Under the pieces are notes generated by a model, which saw only the letters and a list, made by a program, of their open reading frames with translations, was not told the origin of the DNA and searched no databases. Made by a program: the position numbers and the translations under genes. Shown here in pieces: positions 55,697-64,000 of a stretch of DNA of 64,000 nt (positions are counted from its first letter, which is position 1; every line of letters begins with the position of its first letter). Source of the DNA: Maribacter sp. MMG018 (GTDB lineage Bacteria; Bacteroidota; Bacteroidia; Flavobacteriales; Flavobacteriaceae); assembly GCF_018100785.1 (NCBI RefSeq), contig NZ_JAGJEC010000002.1, positions 558,001 to 622,000 on the forward strand, read 5' to 3'.

Positions 55697-56869
55697 TTAA
55701 CTGATGCTTTGAAGGTCAAGATTACTTGCCTTTATGATTTCATGTATGTCTTCGTCTAAAATTTCCTTTTTCCTATCGGCAAACTTCAAAAACTCTTCAT
55801 AGACACTATCCAATTGGGTTTTGGTAAGTTCGTACCCTACTATTTTCGCACGGTATGCCAATGCGGCCCTTCCACTACGCGCTGTAAGCACTATCGACGA
55901 TTCCGTAACGCCCACATCTGCAGGGTCTATAATTTCATAGGTTTCACGGTTTTTGATGACCCCGTCTTGGTGAATGCCCGAACTATGGGCGAATGCGTTG
56001 GCTCCTATGATTGCTTTATTGGGTTGTACGACCATTCCCATTTTGCTAGAGACCATCTTGCTTGTATCATAAAGCAATTGACTGTTGATCGTAGTATCTA
56101 GGTTTAAATCTGGATGTTGTCTCATGATCATTACAACTTCTTCCAAAGAAGTGTTTCCGGCGCGTTCGCCTATACCGTTAATGGTGCACTCTATTTGTCT
56201 GGCGCCATTTATAACCCCTGCAATGGAGTTTGCCGTCGCTAGACCGAGGTCATTATGGCAATGGCAAGAAAGTGTAGCCTTGTGTATACCGGTAACGTTT
56301 TCTTTTAAATATTTTATTTTGGCTCCATATTCCTCAGGAAGACAATATCCTGTGGTATCCGGAATATTTAGAACGGTGGCACCGGCCTTTACGACCGCTT
56401 CACATACCCTTGCTAAAAATTCATTGTCCGTTCTACCAGCGTCTTCGGCATAAAATTCAACATCTTCTACAAATGTTTTGGCATAACTCACAGCTTCTAC
56501 AGCTCTTTCGATTATGGCTTCTCTATTTGAGTTGAACTTGAATTTTATATGTGAGTCAGAAGTACCTATACCTGTATGTATTCGGGGTATTTTGGCATGC
56601 TTCAGGGCTTCTGCCGCAACCTCAATGTCTTTCTTTACCGCTCTGGTAAGCCCACAGACCGTGGCATTCTTTACCAATTTGGCAATGCTTTCCACAGATT
56701 TAAAGTCTCCAGGACTAGAAATAGGGAAACCTGCTTCTATGATATTTACACCCAGTTCATCCAATCTCTCGGCAATAACCAGCTTTTGTTCCATGTCCAA
56801 TTTACAGCCAGGAACCTGTTCTCCATCTCTCAGTGTAGTGTCAAATATTTGTACTATATCTTTGCTCAT
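55697..56869 (-). CDS. leuA: 2-isopropylmalate synthase LeuA, form without C-terminal regulatory domain
   Basis: LeuA condenses acetyl-CoA with 2-oxoisovalerate, the first committed step to leucine. The 390-residue protein has the HMGL-like barrel ([43 protein letters not shown]) and ends soon after the helical subdomain. Usual long LeuA proteins of about 510 residues carry a leucine-binding C-terminal domain that is missing here. Such short forms are known in Bacteroidota and can be other re-side-type synthases such as citramalate synthase; pairing with leuB favours LeuA. Confidence 0.9.
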   Translation of the reverse strand: MSKDIVQIFDTTLRDGEQVPGCKLDMEQKLVIAERLDELGVNIIEAGFPISSPGDFKSVESIAKLVKNATVCGLTRAVKKDIEVAAEALKHAKIPRIHTGIGTSDSHIKFKFNSNREAIIERAVEAVSYAKTFVEDVEFYAEDAGRTDNEFLARVCEAVVKAGATVLNIPDTTGYCLPEEYGAKIKYLKENVTGIHKATLSCHCHNDLGLATANSIAGVINGARQIECTINGIGERAGNTSLEEVVMIMRQHPDLNLDTTINSQLLYDTSKMVSSKMGMVVQPNKAIIGANAFAHSSGIHQDGVIKNRETYEIIDPADVGVTESSIVLTARSGRAALAYRAKIVGYELTKTQLDSVYEEFLKFADRKKEILDEDIHEIIKASNLDLQSIS

Positions 56870-56926
56870 TATATTTACGTAGTTTTAGCAAGTTAAACGA
56901 ATATATAACGCTAGTAAGGAAATATG

Positions 56927-56934
56927 CAAATTTA
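56927..56934 (-). promoter_or_regulatory. Probable -7 promoter element for leuA-leuB
   Basis: On the minus strand TAAATTTG followed by CA matches TAnnTTTG. It predicts a leader of about 54 nt before the leuA ATG. No leader peptide with leucine codons or terminator-like hairpin is visible in it. Confidence 0.45.
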
Positions 56935-57015
56935 GTTATAACATTTACAACGTTAATATAGTTTTTGGCTTATTTAATAGATTGATATTGAACAATATAA
57001 ATACTTTTTTTTACG

Positions 57016-58560
57016 ATGACAAATGCGCATAAAGATGCTTTGTTCGTTCTGGTCAAATCACTTTCGAAATCTGAAAAGCGCCAATTTAAGTTATATGTGG
57101 GGCGTTTGGGGGTCAATGCGGATGCGAAATTTTTGGCTCTTTTCAATTTATTGGACAAAATAAAGAGGTATGACGAAAAGATAATTCTTGAAAGTGGTAT
57201 TGTAAAAAAGGCACAACTTTCAAATTTAAAAGCGCATCTCTACAAGCAAATTTTGGTTAGTCTGCGTCTTAATCCGGTCAATCAAAATGTTAGGATCCAG
57301 ATTAGGGAGCAATTGGACTTTGCTACCATTCTTTATCAAAAAGGATTGTACAAACAGAGCCTAAAGATTTTGGACAAGGCTAAATCTATGGCAATAGACA
57401 ACGAAGAAAAGAACATTGCCTACGAAATAGTAGAGTTCGAAAAAATCATAGAGACCCAATATATAACCAGAAGTATTCCCGATCGTGCAAACGAGCTTGC
57501 CGTACAGGCAAAAGAGCTTTCTGGTCAAAATGTGATGACCAGTAAGTTGTCTAACCTTTCGATGCAACTATATAGTATGATGTTAAAGGTGGGCTATGTT
57601 CGTAGTGATGAAGACCTTCAAAAGGTAAGGGTCTATTTTTCAAAACACTTACCAAAGATCGATATAGAGAAACTTGGGTTTAGGGAAAAACTATGGCTTT
57701 ATAAAGCTCATTTGTGGTATAGCTTTTTAACACAAGATTTTCTTTCGTGCTATAAATATGCAAGTAAATGGGTAGATCTTTTTTATGAGAACAAGGAAAT
57801 GATCTATCTAAACCCGGTATTCTTTCTAAAAGGAAACCATTATTTGTTAGAATCTTTATTCTATGTAAAATACAGCTCTTTATTTAAAGAAACACTTCAA
57901 AAACTTGAAGTGGTCTTGAAAGAAAAGAATTTTCCAAAAAACGATAATATAAATTCGTTGGCCTTTCTTTATCTCAATGCCAATAAACTGAACCTTCATT
58001 TTCTGGAAGGAACTTTTGAAAAAGGTCTTTATCTGGTTAAAATAGTGGAGTATGGCATTAACAAGCACAAAGACCGTATTGATGTTCACCATGTAATGGT
58101 TTTGTATTACAAAATTGCTTGTTTGTATTTTGGAATCGGTGATAATAAAACCTGTATTGTCTATCTTAAGAAAATTATAGATAATAAGAATCTTAAAATG
58201 AGGGAGGATCTAATGTGTTTTGCCAGGGTATTAAGTTTGGTAGCGCATTATGAAGCGGGTATGGATTATCATTTGGAAGTACAATTAAAAAGTACCTATA
58301 AGTTCTTGCTTAAAATGAACGATATGCATGCCGTTCAAAAAGAAATGATCAAGTTCTTAAGGAATTTAGGGGGTATTTATCCGAACGAGCTTAGGGCGGA
58401 GTTTAAAAAATTACATACCGAGCTCAAAAAGTATGAAGACCATCCATATGAAAAAAGAGCTTTTCTTTACCTGGACATAATTTCTTGGCTGGAAAGCCAT
58501 TTAGAGAACAAGCCCGTTTCACAGATAATAAGGGAAAAGGCGTTGGAACAGACCAGATAA
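57016..58560 (+). CDS. Large helical protein of unknown function
   Basis: The 514-residue protein has no signal peptide or membrane helix and is predicted all-helical. The basic N-terminus (KSLSKSEKRQFKLYVGRLG) is followed by helix pairs reminiscent of TPR (LYKQSLKILDKAKSMAIDNEEKN; LYFGIGDNKTCIVYLKKIID, short motifs only). I have a memory of similar proteins in Bacteroidota beside transporters or leu genes, but no known role. It is divergent from leuA and followed four bases later by a transporter gene. Confidence 0.75.
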   Translation: MTNAHKDALFVLVKSLSKSEKRQFKLYVGRLGVNADAKFLALFNLLDKIKRYDEKIILESGIVKKAQLSNLKAHLYKQILVSLRLNPVNQNVRIQIREQLDFATILYQKGLYKQSLKILDKAKSMAIDNEEKNIAYEIVEFEKIIETQYITRSIPDRANELAVQAKELSGQNVMTSKLSNLSMQLYSMMLKVGYVRSDEDLQKVRVYFSKHLPKIDIEKLGFREKLWLYKAHLWYSFLTQDFLSCYKYASKWVDLFYENKEMIYLNPVFFLKGNHYLLESLFYVKYSSLFKETLQKLEVVLKEKNFPKNDNINSLAFLYLNANKLNLHFLEGTFEKGLYLVKIVEYGINKHKDRIDVHHVMVLYYKIACLYFGIGDNKTCIVYLKKIIDNKNLKMREDLMCFARVLSLVAHYEAGMDYHLEVQLKSTYKFLLKMNDMHAVQKEMIKFLRNLGGIYPNELRAEFKKLHTELKKYEDHPYEKRAFLYLDIISWLESHLENKPVSQIIREKALEQTR

Positions 58561-58563
58561 GCC

Positions 58564-59445
58564 ATGCCACGTTCTCACCTTACAAATCTGTTGGAAATTA
58601 ATTTGGCGATGCTTTTGATAAGCACGTCGGGGCCATTGGGCAGATATGTTGATCTTCCTGTTCCCGTAACCATAGGTGTAAGGGGTATACTGGCGTTCAG
58701 TATTCTATATCTATATTGTAGATGGAGGGGAATATCCTTAAGAATCCATAAAGCCGATATTTTTATTGTTGTTTTAAGCGGTCTTTTAATGGCGGCCCAT
58801 TGGCTGTTCTATTTTTATGCATTGCAATGGTCCAGTGTAGCCATTGGAATGCTATCTCTTTTTACCTACCCGGTCATTACCGCTTTTTTAGAGCCGATAG
58901 TTCTTAAGACCAAATTTCAAAAGATGCATATTGTTTTGGGAGGATTAGTCTTAGCGGGAGTTTATTTTCTTAGTCCTAATTTTGATATGGCGGATTCAAA
59001 TACCCTGGCAATTTTCATGGGTTTGATTTCTGCACTGGCATATGCATTGAGAAATTTGATATTAAAATCTAAAATAAAAAGATACCAAGGTTCCACCTTA
59101 ATGGTATATCAAACGGCCATTATCGGAATAATTTTAATTCCAGTTCTTTTTACAGCGGATTTTGAGGACGTAATAGGGCACTGGCCGGGATTGTTGACTT
59201 TGGCAGTGGTGACTACAGCTGCCGGACATACCTTGTTTTTAATGACGTTTAAGAACTTTAGCATTACTACCGTAAGTATTCTGAGCAGTGTACAGCCTGT
59301 GTACGGTATTTTGATAGGAGTCTTCTTTTTAAAGGAAATACCCGGGTTAGCCACTATTTTTGGTGGTATTTTGATCCTAAGTTCCGTTGTTATAGAAAGC
59401 TTTCGCTCCTCTAAAAAAAAGACAAGAAAAACTATAGGCGGCTAA
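58564..59445 (+). CDS. EamA/DMT-type transporter
   Basis: The 293-residue inner-membrane protein has about ten hydrophobic helices in two EamA repeats, with motifs at the ends of each (FFYALQWSSVAIGMLSLFTYPVITAFLEPI, partly; SILSSVQPVYGILIGVFFLKE). The drug/metabolite transporter superfamily includes exporters of amino acids, sugars and drugs; the substrate is not deducible. The gene is three bases after the unknown helical gene. Its stop codon overlaps the convergent DUF4252 stop codon on the other strand by three bases (CTAA). Confidence 0.88.
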   Translation: MPRSHLTNLLEINLAMLLISTSGPLGRYVDLPVPVTIGVRGILAFSILYLYCRWRGISLRIHKADIFIVVLSGLLMAAHWLFYFYALQWSSVAIGMLSLFTYPVITAFLEPIVLKTKFQKMHIVLGGLVLAGVYFLSPNFDMADSNTLAIFMGLISALAYALRNLILKSKIKRYQGSTLMVYQTAIIGIILIPVLFTADFEDVIGHWPGLLTLAVVTTAAGHTLFLMTFKNFSITTVSILSSVQPVYGILIGVFFLKEIPGLATIFGGILILSSVVIESFRSSKKKTRKTIGG

Positions 59446-59960
59446 TTGGTATTGGAGTCTTGGGTATACTGGTTAATAAACTCGTTACCTAAGTTTTCAA
59501 ATTGGTTGTTCTTGGCCATGTCCCGTACTTTCACGGGGTCAAAATTTCCATTAAAATAAAGAAAAGAGCCTGTTTGGCCATTATTGTTGTATATCAAAAT
59601 TTCTTTTACGGTATTTCTTTTTTCCCTAATCGAAACAACATTTCTTTTTAGTTCATTGTTTTTTCTATAGATCTCTATAAACGAGTTGCCGGTAATACCA
59701 TTCATTTGTTTATTTAGAAAGTCGGTTTTTGCAGGGGTAGGACTAGAAAATTGCATGTACCTTAAATCTTTTGTGGTGCCGACCAACGATTGCATTTCTG
59801 GAGAAATACCACTTATCAGCGTTAACATAAATTGGGGGACACGTATGGCCGTAACCTGATCATCGTTTTTATGTGCATTGTAGAAAGTATCTATAGAATT
59901 GTAGCTACCGCAGCTACTTATTAAAATAAAGGCGGCAAGAATTCTTGCTTTTTTTAACAT
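59442..59960 (-). CDS. DUF4252-family lipoprotein
   Basis: The 172-residue protein has a lipobox at LISSC (Cys17) and then a compact alpha/beta domain with FMLTLISGISPEMQSLVG and a pattern of DUF4252 proteins of Bacteroidota. In some genomes these are encoded with sigma-factor or anti-sigma genes, but none is seen here. The role is unknown. Its first gene neighbour on the same strand is the pseudouridine synthase, with 34 bases between. Confidence 0.8.
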   Translation of the reverse strand: MLKKARILAAFILISSCGSYNSIDTFYNAHKNDDQVTAIRVPQFMLTLISGISPEMQSLVGTTKDLRYMQFSSPTPAKTDFLNKQMNGITGNSFIEIYRKNNELKRNVVSIREKRNTVKEILIYNNNGQTGSFLYFNGNFDPVKVRDMAKNNQFENLGNEFINQYTQDSNTN

Positions 59961-59994
59961 GTTAAGGAGTGTTTAGTATTCTAAAAATACGAAA

Positions 59995-60699
59995 TTAAAC
60001 ACAGGCGTTCCAGACGGGGTCTTTAGGTAATGGAGCTGTTATCGTAATAGGTTCTTTTTTAACGGGGTGTACAAACGATAATTTTCTGGCATGCAGGTGA
60101 ATACTGCCATCTTTATTACTTCGGTCGAACCCGTATTTTAAATCCCCTTTAATGGGGCATCCTATACCGGATAGTTGTGATCTTATTTGATGGTGTCTTC
60201 CTGTTTTTAAATTTACTTCCAGTAAGTAATAGGAATCAAGTTTTTTTAAGACCCTATAGTCCAGAATGGCTTTTTTACTGTCGTTCACCTCTTTAACGTG
60301 TGCGTACGATTTATTCTGTTTAGGGTTTCTTTTTAACCAATGAATCAAGGTATCCTCGGTTTTTGGAGGCGTTTTTTTTACAATGGCCCAGTAGGTTTTT
60401 TTGGCCTCTTTTTCTGCGAATAGCTTATTTAACCTGGGCAAGACCTTAGAGGTCTTGGCAAAGACCACGAGTCCCGATGTTGGGCGGTCTAATCTATGTA
60501 CCACTCCCAAATATACATTGCCAGGCTTGTTATACTTTATTTTGAGGTATTGTTTTACGATTTCACTTAAGGGGGTATCTCCGGTCTTGTCTCCTTGTAC
60601 GATGTCGCCAGGTCTTTTATTTACTACGATAATATGGTTGTCTTCATGTAGGACCTGAAGGTTTTTTACGTTGGAGTGTATGGGTTTGCTATGCGCCAT
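59995..60699 (-). CDS. RluA-family pseudouridine synthase
   Basis: The 234-residue enzyme has the RluA catalytic motif VVHRLDRPTSGLVVFAKT with the nucleophilic aspartate, then KTGRHHQIRSQLS and the C-terminal HLHARKLSFVHPV. It isomerises specific uridines in rRNA or tRNA. It lacks an S4 domain, which fits the short RluA/TruC type acting on a structured site. The exact target is not known. The gene is six bases after lspA on the same strand. Confidence 0.9.
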   Translation of the reverse strand: MAHSKPIHSNVKNLQVLHEDNHIIVVNKRPGDIVQGDKTGDTPLSEIVKQYLKIKYNKPGNVYLGVVHRLDRPTSGLVVFAKTSKVLPRLNKLFAEKEAKKTYWAIVKKTPPKTEDTLIHWLKRNPKQNKSYAHVKEVNDSKKAILDYRVLKKLDSYYLLEVNLKTGRHHQIRSQLSGIGCPIKGDLKYGFDRSNKDGSIHLHARKLSFVHPVKKEPITITAPLPKDPVWNACV

Positions 60700-60705
60700 C
60701 TGTAG

Positions 60706-61212
60706 CTATATCGATTGTTTTTTTCTACTAATATTCAATAACAAAATCAATATAACCCCAAATGTTACGGCCATATCGGCTACATTGAATATTCCGGTCT
60801 TAAATATACCTGCACGTATTTGAAAGAAATCTGTGACAGATCCGAGTATAATGCGGTCAATTAGGTTGCCGAGGCCTCCACCGATAACAAATGCAAAAGC
60901 CAGCACCATCCATTTGTTCAAATTCTTTTTAGTCAATGTTCTATGTAATAAAACCAACAGCACCAATAATGGTAGTCCTTGCAGTAAAATTACTTTAGCC
61001 ATAGGAGGGAAGTTCTCCCCAAATCCTAGCATAGCTCCTTTGTTCTCGATATTTGTTAAAATAAAATGATCTTGGATCAACGGAATATAATCGTGGCTCT
61101 CTACATTGTTCCGAACCACTTTTTTAGATATTTGGTCGCAGCCAATATTCAAGAGTATCAAGGTAATGATCAAAACTCTTTTTAGGATAATGGGCCGCTT
61201 TAAATCCATCAA
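60706..61212 (-). CDS. lspA: Lipoprotein signal peptidase LspA
   Basis: LspA cleaves the signal peptides of lipoproteins after lipid attachment. The 168-residue inner-membrane protein has four helices and the two catalytic aspartates in GNLIDRIILG and NVADMAVTFGV. The many lipoproteins in this window (for example 6309, 27204, 42737, 53343) are its expected substrates. It is three bases after panB and precedes the RluA-type gene on the same strand. Confidence 0.95.
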   Translation of the reverse strand: MMDLKRPIILKRVLIITLILLNIGCDQISKKVVRNNVESHDYIPLIQDHFILTNIENKGAMLGFGENFPPMAKVILLQGLPLLVLLVLLHRTLTKKNLNKWMVLAFAFVIGGGLGNLIDRIILGSVTDFFQIRAGIFKTGIFNVADMAVTFGVILILLLNISRKKQSI

Positions 61213-61215
61213 AAT

Positions 61216-62034
61216 CTAATATTGTTCATCATCACTCGGAAAATCCATGCTTTTTACATCCTTAACATAGTTTCCGATAGCATTTCCCATTTCTTCGTAC
61301 AGGTTCATGTACCTTCTAAGAAATCTAGGGTTGAACTCATGGGTCATACCCAATAGGTCGTGAACTACCAATACTTGCCCGTCCGCATATTTTCCGCCTC
61401 CGATCCCAATGGTGGGTATGGTAAGGCTTTCAGATACTTTTTTGGTAAGATTTGCCGGTATTTTTTCAAGAACAATTCCGAAACAGCCTAATTTTTCTAG
61501 CATTAGGGCATCTTCCATTAATTTGTTCGCCTCTTCTTCTTCTTTGGCCCTAACGGTATAGGTGCCAAATTTATAGATAGACTGTGGTGTAAGCCCCAAG
61601 TGCCCCATAACGGGTATACCGGCTGCGAGAATACGTTTAACCGATTCCTTTATTTCCGTTCCGCCTTCTACCTTTACAGCATGCGCTCCACTTTCTTTCA
61701 TAATTCTAATTGCGGAACGCAAGGCTTCCTTAGGGTCGCTTTGGTAACTTCCAAACGGAAGGTCTACAACCACCAATGCTCTTTTTACCGCCCTAATTAC
61801 CGATGATGCGTGATAGATCATTTGATCCAGCGTAATGGGTAGTGTAGTTTCGTGACCGGCCATTACATTACTTGCCGAATCTCCAACTAAAATCACATCC
61901 ACATTGGCTGCATCCACGATTTTGGCCATGGAGTAATCATAAGCGGTAAGCATGGATATTTTTTCTCCATGACTTTTCATTTCCACCAATGATTTAACGG
62001 TTACTCTTTTGTACTCTTTTTTTGCGGTAGACAT
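61216..62034 (-). CDS. panB: 3-methyl-2-oxobutanoate hydroxymethyltransferase PanB
   Basis: PanB transfers a hydroxymethyl group from methylenetetrahydrofolate to 2-oxoisovalerate, the first step of pantothenate synthesis. The 272-residue barrel has [35 protein letters not shown], and [29 protein letters not shown]. It feeds the same CoA pathway as coaBC and coaE in this window and uses the same 2-oxoisovalerate as leuA. It has a -7 element upstream giving a 17-nt leader. Confidence 0.95.
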   Translation of the reverse strand: MSTAKKEYKRVTVKSLVEMKSHGEKISMLTAYDYSMAKIVDAANVDVILVGDSASNVMAGHETTLPITLDQMIYHASSVIRAVKRALVVVDLPFGSYQSDPKEALRSAIRIMKESGAHAVKVEGGTEIKESVKRILAAGIPVMGHLGLTPQSIYKFGTYTVRAKEEEEANKLMEDALMLEKLGCFGIVLEKIPANLTKKVSESLTIPTIGIGGGKYADGQVLVVHDLLGMTHEFNPRFLRRYMNLYEEMGNAIGNYVKDVKSMDFPSDDEQY

Positions 62035-62054
62035 ATGTTATAATTTGATCTTAA

Positions 62055-62062
62055 CAAAAGTA
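62055..62062 (-). promoter_or_regulatory. Probable -7 promoter element for panB
   Basis: On the minus strand TACTTTTG matches TAnnTTTG, and RNA would begin about 17 bases before the panB ATG. No -33 TTG is found at the expected distance. Confidence 0.45.
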
Positions 62063-62155
62063 ATGAGTTTTGTTGATATAGAACATTTTGGGAGCATTGA
62101 ACCTATTGCGTTTTTTATGTTTACCTTTAATGTATAACCCGATAACAATTTAGAT

Positions 62156-62629
62156 TTGAAGAACACGGTATTACTTATTTCGTTGATGGCAACCATTGGT
62201 TTATTTGGGCAGTCAGAAGAAGAGATAAAGGTGCAAAAAACCATTGATTCTTTTTTTGAGTCTTTTCATGCCCAAGATTCGGTTGGAATGAAAAATGTGG
62301 TAACCCCAGAGATTATTTTACAGACCATTGGTCAAGATAAAGAAGGTAAAACAATACTTCGAACGGCAAATTTCGAGAATCTGGTAAAGTCGATTGTAAG
62401 TATACCCGATTCCATTTCATTTCAAGAGAAATTAAAGGGGTATTCCATACACCAAGATGGCATTATGGCCCATGCATGGACACCCTACGAGTTCTGGCTA
62501 AATGGAGAACTAAGCCATTGCGGTGTTAATTCTTTTCAGTTGCTAAAAGAAAACGGAACATGGAAAATCATATACCTCATAGACACTAGAAAACGAAAAG
62601 GGTGTACGAATACATCACAAAATGAGTAG
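62156..62629 (+). CDS. Exported NTF2-like (SnoaL/DUF4440 type) protein, probable TTG start
   Basis: The 157-residue frame opens with TTG 62156 (then KNTVLLISLMATIGLFG-Q), giving a signal peptide and a mature N-terminal glutamine. An in-frame TAA lies seven codons upstream and no ATG precedes it. ATG 62186 would leave only a stub of the signal. The mature protein has the NTF2-like pattern EEIKVQKTIDSFFESFHAQDSVGMKNVV and a C-terminal sheet with WKIIYLIDTRKRKG. Such domains bind small molecules or act as enzymes; the role here is unknown. A TAGATTTG box overlaps the TTG and may be chance. Confidence 0.78.
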   Translation: MKNTVLLISLMATIGLFGQSEEEIKVQKTIDSFFESFHAQDSVGMKNVVTPEIILQTIGQDKEGKTILRTANFENLVKSIVSIPDSISFQEKLKGYSIHQDGIMAHAWTPYEFWLNGELSHCGVNSFQLLKENGTWKIIYLIDTRKRKGCTNTSQNE

Positions 62630-62645
62630 ACCAAGATTAACCGGA

Positions 62646-63695
62646 CTAGTCTTGCCATTTTCTAGATGATGAGTTGTCTTGGGTAGGAAAATCGGCCGGA
62701 ATTTTTTGGGTAACGTTTCCGGTAGCTGCCCACTCCGCACCTCTTTGAAAAGTGGTGATAAAACCAACACATTCCAAAGAATAGTCGAAATGGCCCAAGG
62801 TGGTATGAAAAACGTGTCCTTTACCGTAATCTATGGCCATTAACATAGGAACATGTTGCCCCAGCCCTTTAACGGAGGGGTCCCAGGGCGGAGCATTTTT
62901 TTCTACATCGGCATACGCGGTAGCCAAAATAGTGGCATTTTCAAACGGTCCGCGCATACGTTCATAAAGTTCATCTTGTGTATGTAGCCACTCATTCGGA
63001 ATCCCGTTCATGATTGGGTGTTCCGGGGCCCTTGTGGTTAGCGTAAATTCATATTCCGGACCATGTGACCCACATACCCCTTCAGAATCATCGTGTATTA
63101 ACTCGCCTTTATCGTTATAATATACATAAGGGCCGTTACTGCTATCTCTGCCTCCCCATGCTCCCAATCCTATCATTTTGTTGAACTCTTCCCATTCTCC
63201 CCATGCATTGTTGGCGGCATGTACAACTACAAAGCCTCCGCCATTGGAAAGGTATTTTTCAAAGTTTTTTCGGGTATCCTCGGGCCATAGGGCAGATTCG
63301 GCACCTAAATTAGATACAATAAGATCGTATTGACTAAAGTCTATAGAAAATGTAGATGTTTTTATGGGCTGGCTAGATGTTTTGTATTTGGTACTGTCCA
63401 GAGGATATTTTTCAATGAACATGGTATAAGGTTCAGGCCTTGATTCGTTGTATTTAATACCTAACCAGACCGAATCCATTCTGTGGATATCTACTTTAAA
63501 AAGGCCTGTTTCCTCTAAATAACTTTTCATCATCATAGTAGCCTTTGGCCATATGTAATGATTGTTTTGCCCGTCAATGATCAGCGCTTTTAGTTGTTTG
63601 GGCTCTTTTGTTTCTATTGCCTGTTCTTTTTTAGCTTTTCCGCATCCGATCGCTATAAGGAGTAGTAGGGCAAAACTTAAATTTCTCATAATCAT
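62646..63695 (-). CDS. ThuA-domain lipoprotein
   Basis: The 349-residue protein has a lipobox LIAIGC and a class I glutamine amidotransferase-like ThuA domain: ALIIDGQNNHYIWPKATMMMKSYL, YDLIVSNLGAESALWPEDTR, GGFVVVHAANNAWGEW, and GKGHVFHTTLGHFDYS near the C-terminus. ThuA-domain proteins occur in sugar-utilisation settings; catalytic activity is generally unproven. Here it is alone, convergent with the NTF2-like gene. ATG 63695 and ATG 63689 are both possible starts. Confidence 0.87.
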   Translation of the reverse strand: MIMRNLSFALLLLIAIGCGKAKKEQAIETKEPKQLKALIIDGQNNHYIWPKATMMMKSYLEETGLFKVDIHRMDSVWLGIKYNESRPEPYTMFIEKYPLDSTKYKTSSQPIKTSTFSIDFSQYDLIVSNLGAESALWPEDTRKNFEKYLSNGGGFVVVHAANNAWGEWEEFNKMIGLGAWGGRDSSNGPYVYYNDKGELIHDDSEGVCGSHGPEYEFTLTTRAPEHPIMNGIPNEWLHTQDELYERMRGPFENATILATAYADVEKNAPPWDPSVKGLGQHVPMLMAIDYGKGHVFHTTLGHFDYSLECVGFITTFQRGAEWAATGNVTQKIPADFPTQDNSSSRKWQD

Positions 63696-63871
63696 AGGTT
63701 TGTTTGATGGTTTTTTGATCGAAGAAATACATATTGAAGAAAAATCGGTGTTTCAAATATTCTTTGAACGAAATTGTACCATCATAAAAATTGGTGATAA
63801 TATAATGATCATATTGGCGCTGTGCAAAAGACATTATAAATTAGCGAAAAATAATTTTAAAAAATGATGCT

Positions 63872-64000
63872 ATGAAATTGTTAGGAATCGGATCTAGAAT
63901 AGAACATCCGGAATATGGTAAAGGTGTGGTAACCAATGTTTCATCTCAATATTATTGGGTGACTTTTATGGATGCAGGACTGGAAACCATTGATATAGAT
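63872..64000 (+). CDS. Conserved protein of unknown function, 3' end cut by window
   Basis: The frame from ATG 63872 (MKLLGIGSRIEHPEYGKGVV) is open to the end of the window, 43 codons. The sequence looks like an SH3-like beta barrel, with GSRIEHPEYGKG followed by VSSQYYWVTFMDAG. I have seen such starts in short flavobacterial proteins without known function. A nearer ATG at 63864 runs into a stop after three codons. Because it is truncated, length and identity cannot be settled here. Confidence 0.6.
   Translation, partial: MKLLGIGSRIEHPEYGKGVVTNVSSQYYWVTFMDAGLETIDID

Noticed and set aside
56085-56453. Plus-strand open frame of 122 codons inside leuA
   Set aside because: It is antisense to a highly conserved enzyme, has no family resemblance, and has no promoter or leader.
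56870-57015. Leader attenuator or T-box before leuA
   Set aside because: No run of leucine codons, no terminator hairpin and no specifier-like structure in the short leader.
62151-62158. TAGATTTG as a promoter for the NTF2-like gene
   Set aside because: It overlaps the probable TTG start, so RNA would begin after the start codon. Either the box is chance or the start is wrong; I kept the start because it gives the signal peptide.

Overview
The window is AT-rich, gene-dense chromosomal DNA of a member of the Bacteroidota, almost certainly family Flavobacteriaceae; I cannot name the genus. The grounds are recurrent TAnnTTTG -7 promoter elements, A-rich leaders with little Shine-Dalgarno signal, a PorP/SprF-type type IX secretion protein, a YtxJ bacillithiol-linked protein, DUF4835/DUF4252-like families, many Bacteroidota-type lipoproteins and the order dapA-bamD-rpoZ-coaBC-DUF4835-recN-fabI. 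I see no rRNA, tRNA, insertion sequence, prophage or CRISPR array, and no gene-free stretch longer than 300 bases.

Layout. 1-4888 (+): prmC (cut by the window edge), a LOG-family nucleotide hydrolase, ligA, a CPA1 Na+/H+ antiporter and a small conserved protein. 4941-7094 (-): an acetyltransferase and a 5'-nucleotidase split over two genes. 7140-19546 (+): a long housekeeping run covering lysine synthesis (dapA), outer-membrane assembly (bamD), RNA polymerase omega, coenzyme A synthesis (coaBC, coaE), repair (recN), fatty acid synthesis (fabI), a glycosyltransferase, a YbbR protein and an RprX/RprY-like two-component pair. 19606-25840 (-): gntK, miaA, a voltage-gated channel, a DnaQ-UvrC-like fusion nuclease, a YggS protein, a hydroxyacyl-CoA dehydrogenase and a Gfo/Idh/MocA oxidoreductase. 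25977-35600: pcm, smpB, a PorP/SprF-SPOR-like fusion, a TetR regulator, clpB, ytxJ and glyA.

The most unusual part is 36468-40644 (-). A LytTR regulator with a degenerate receiver domain is followed by a small exported protein made of three 42-residue repeats, then a histidine kinase whose TPR domain is predicted to lie outside the cytoplasm, then a NarL-type response regulator. The repeats differ at the DNA level mainly at silent sites in their CDQCDNPSDRRDPPK core. The arrangement suggests, but does not prove, a secreted peptide or small protein with its own sensing and regulatory circuit.

40781-64000 holds a beta-helix-like lipoprotein, a thioesterase, a glutaminyl cyclase, the SRP RNA gene, an SDR enzyme, thioredoxin-fold lipoproteins, an ABC-F protein, a FAS1 protein, pheT, leuA/leuB, a drug/metabolite-type transporter, an RluA-type pseudouridine synthase, lspA, panB, a ThuA-domain protein and a gene cut by the right edge. 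The glutaminyl cyclase fits with at least five exported proteins here whose predicted cleavage leaves an N-terminal glutamine. Short mRNA leaders of about 10-30 nt inferred from promoter positions help to fix several starts, including TTG starts for recN and pcm.
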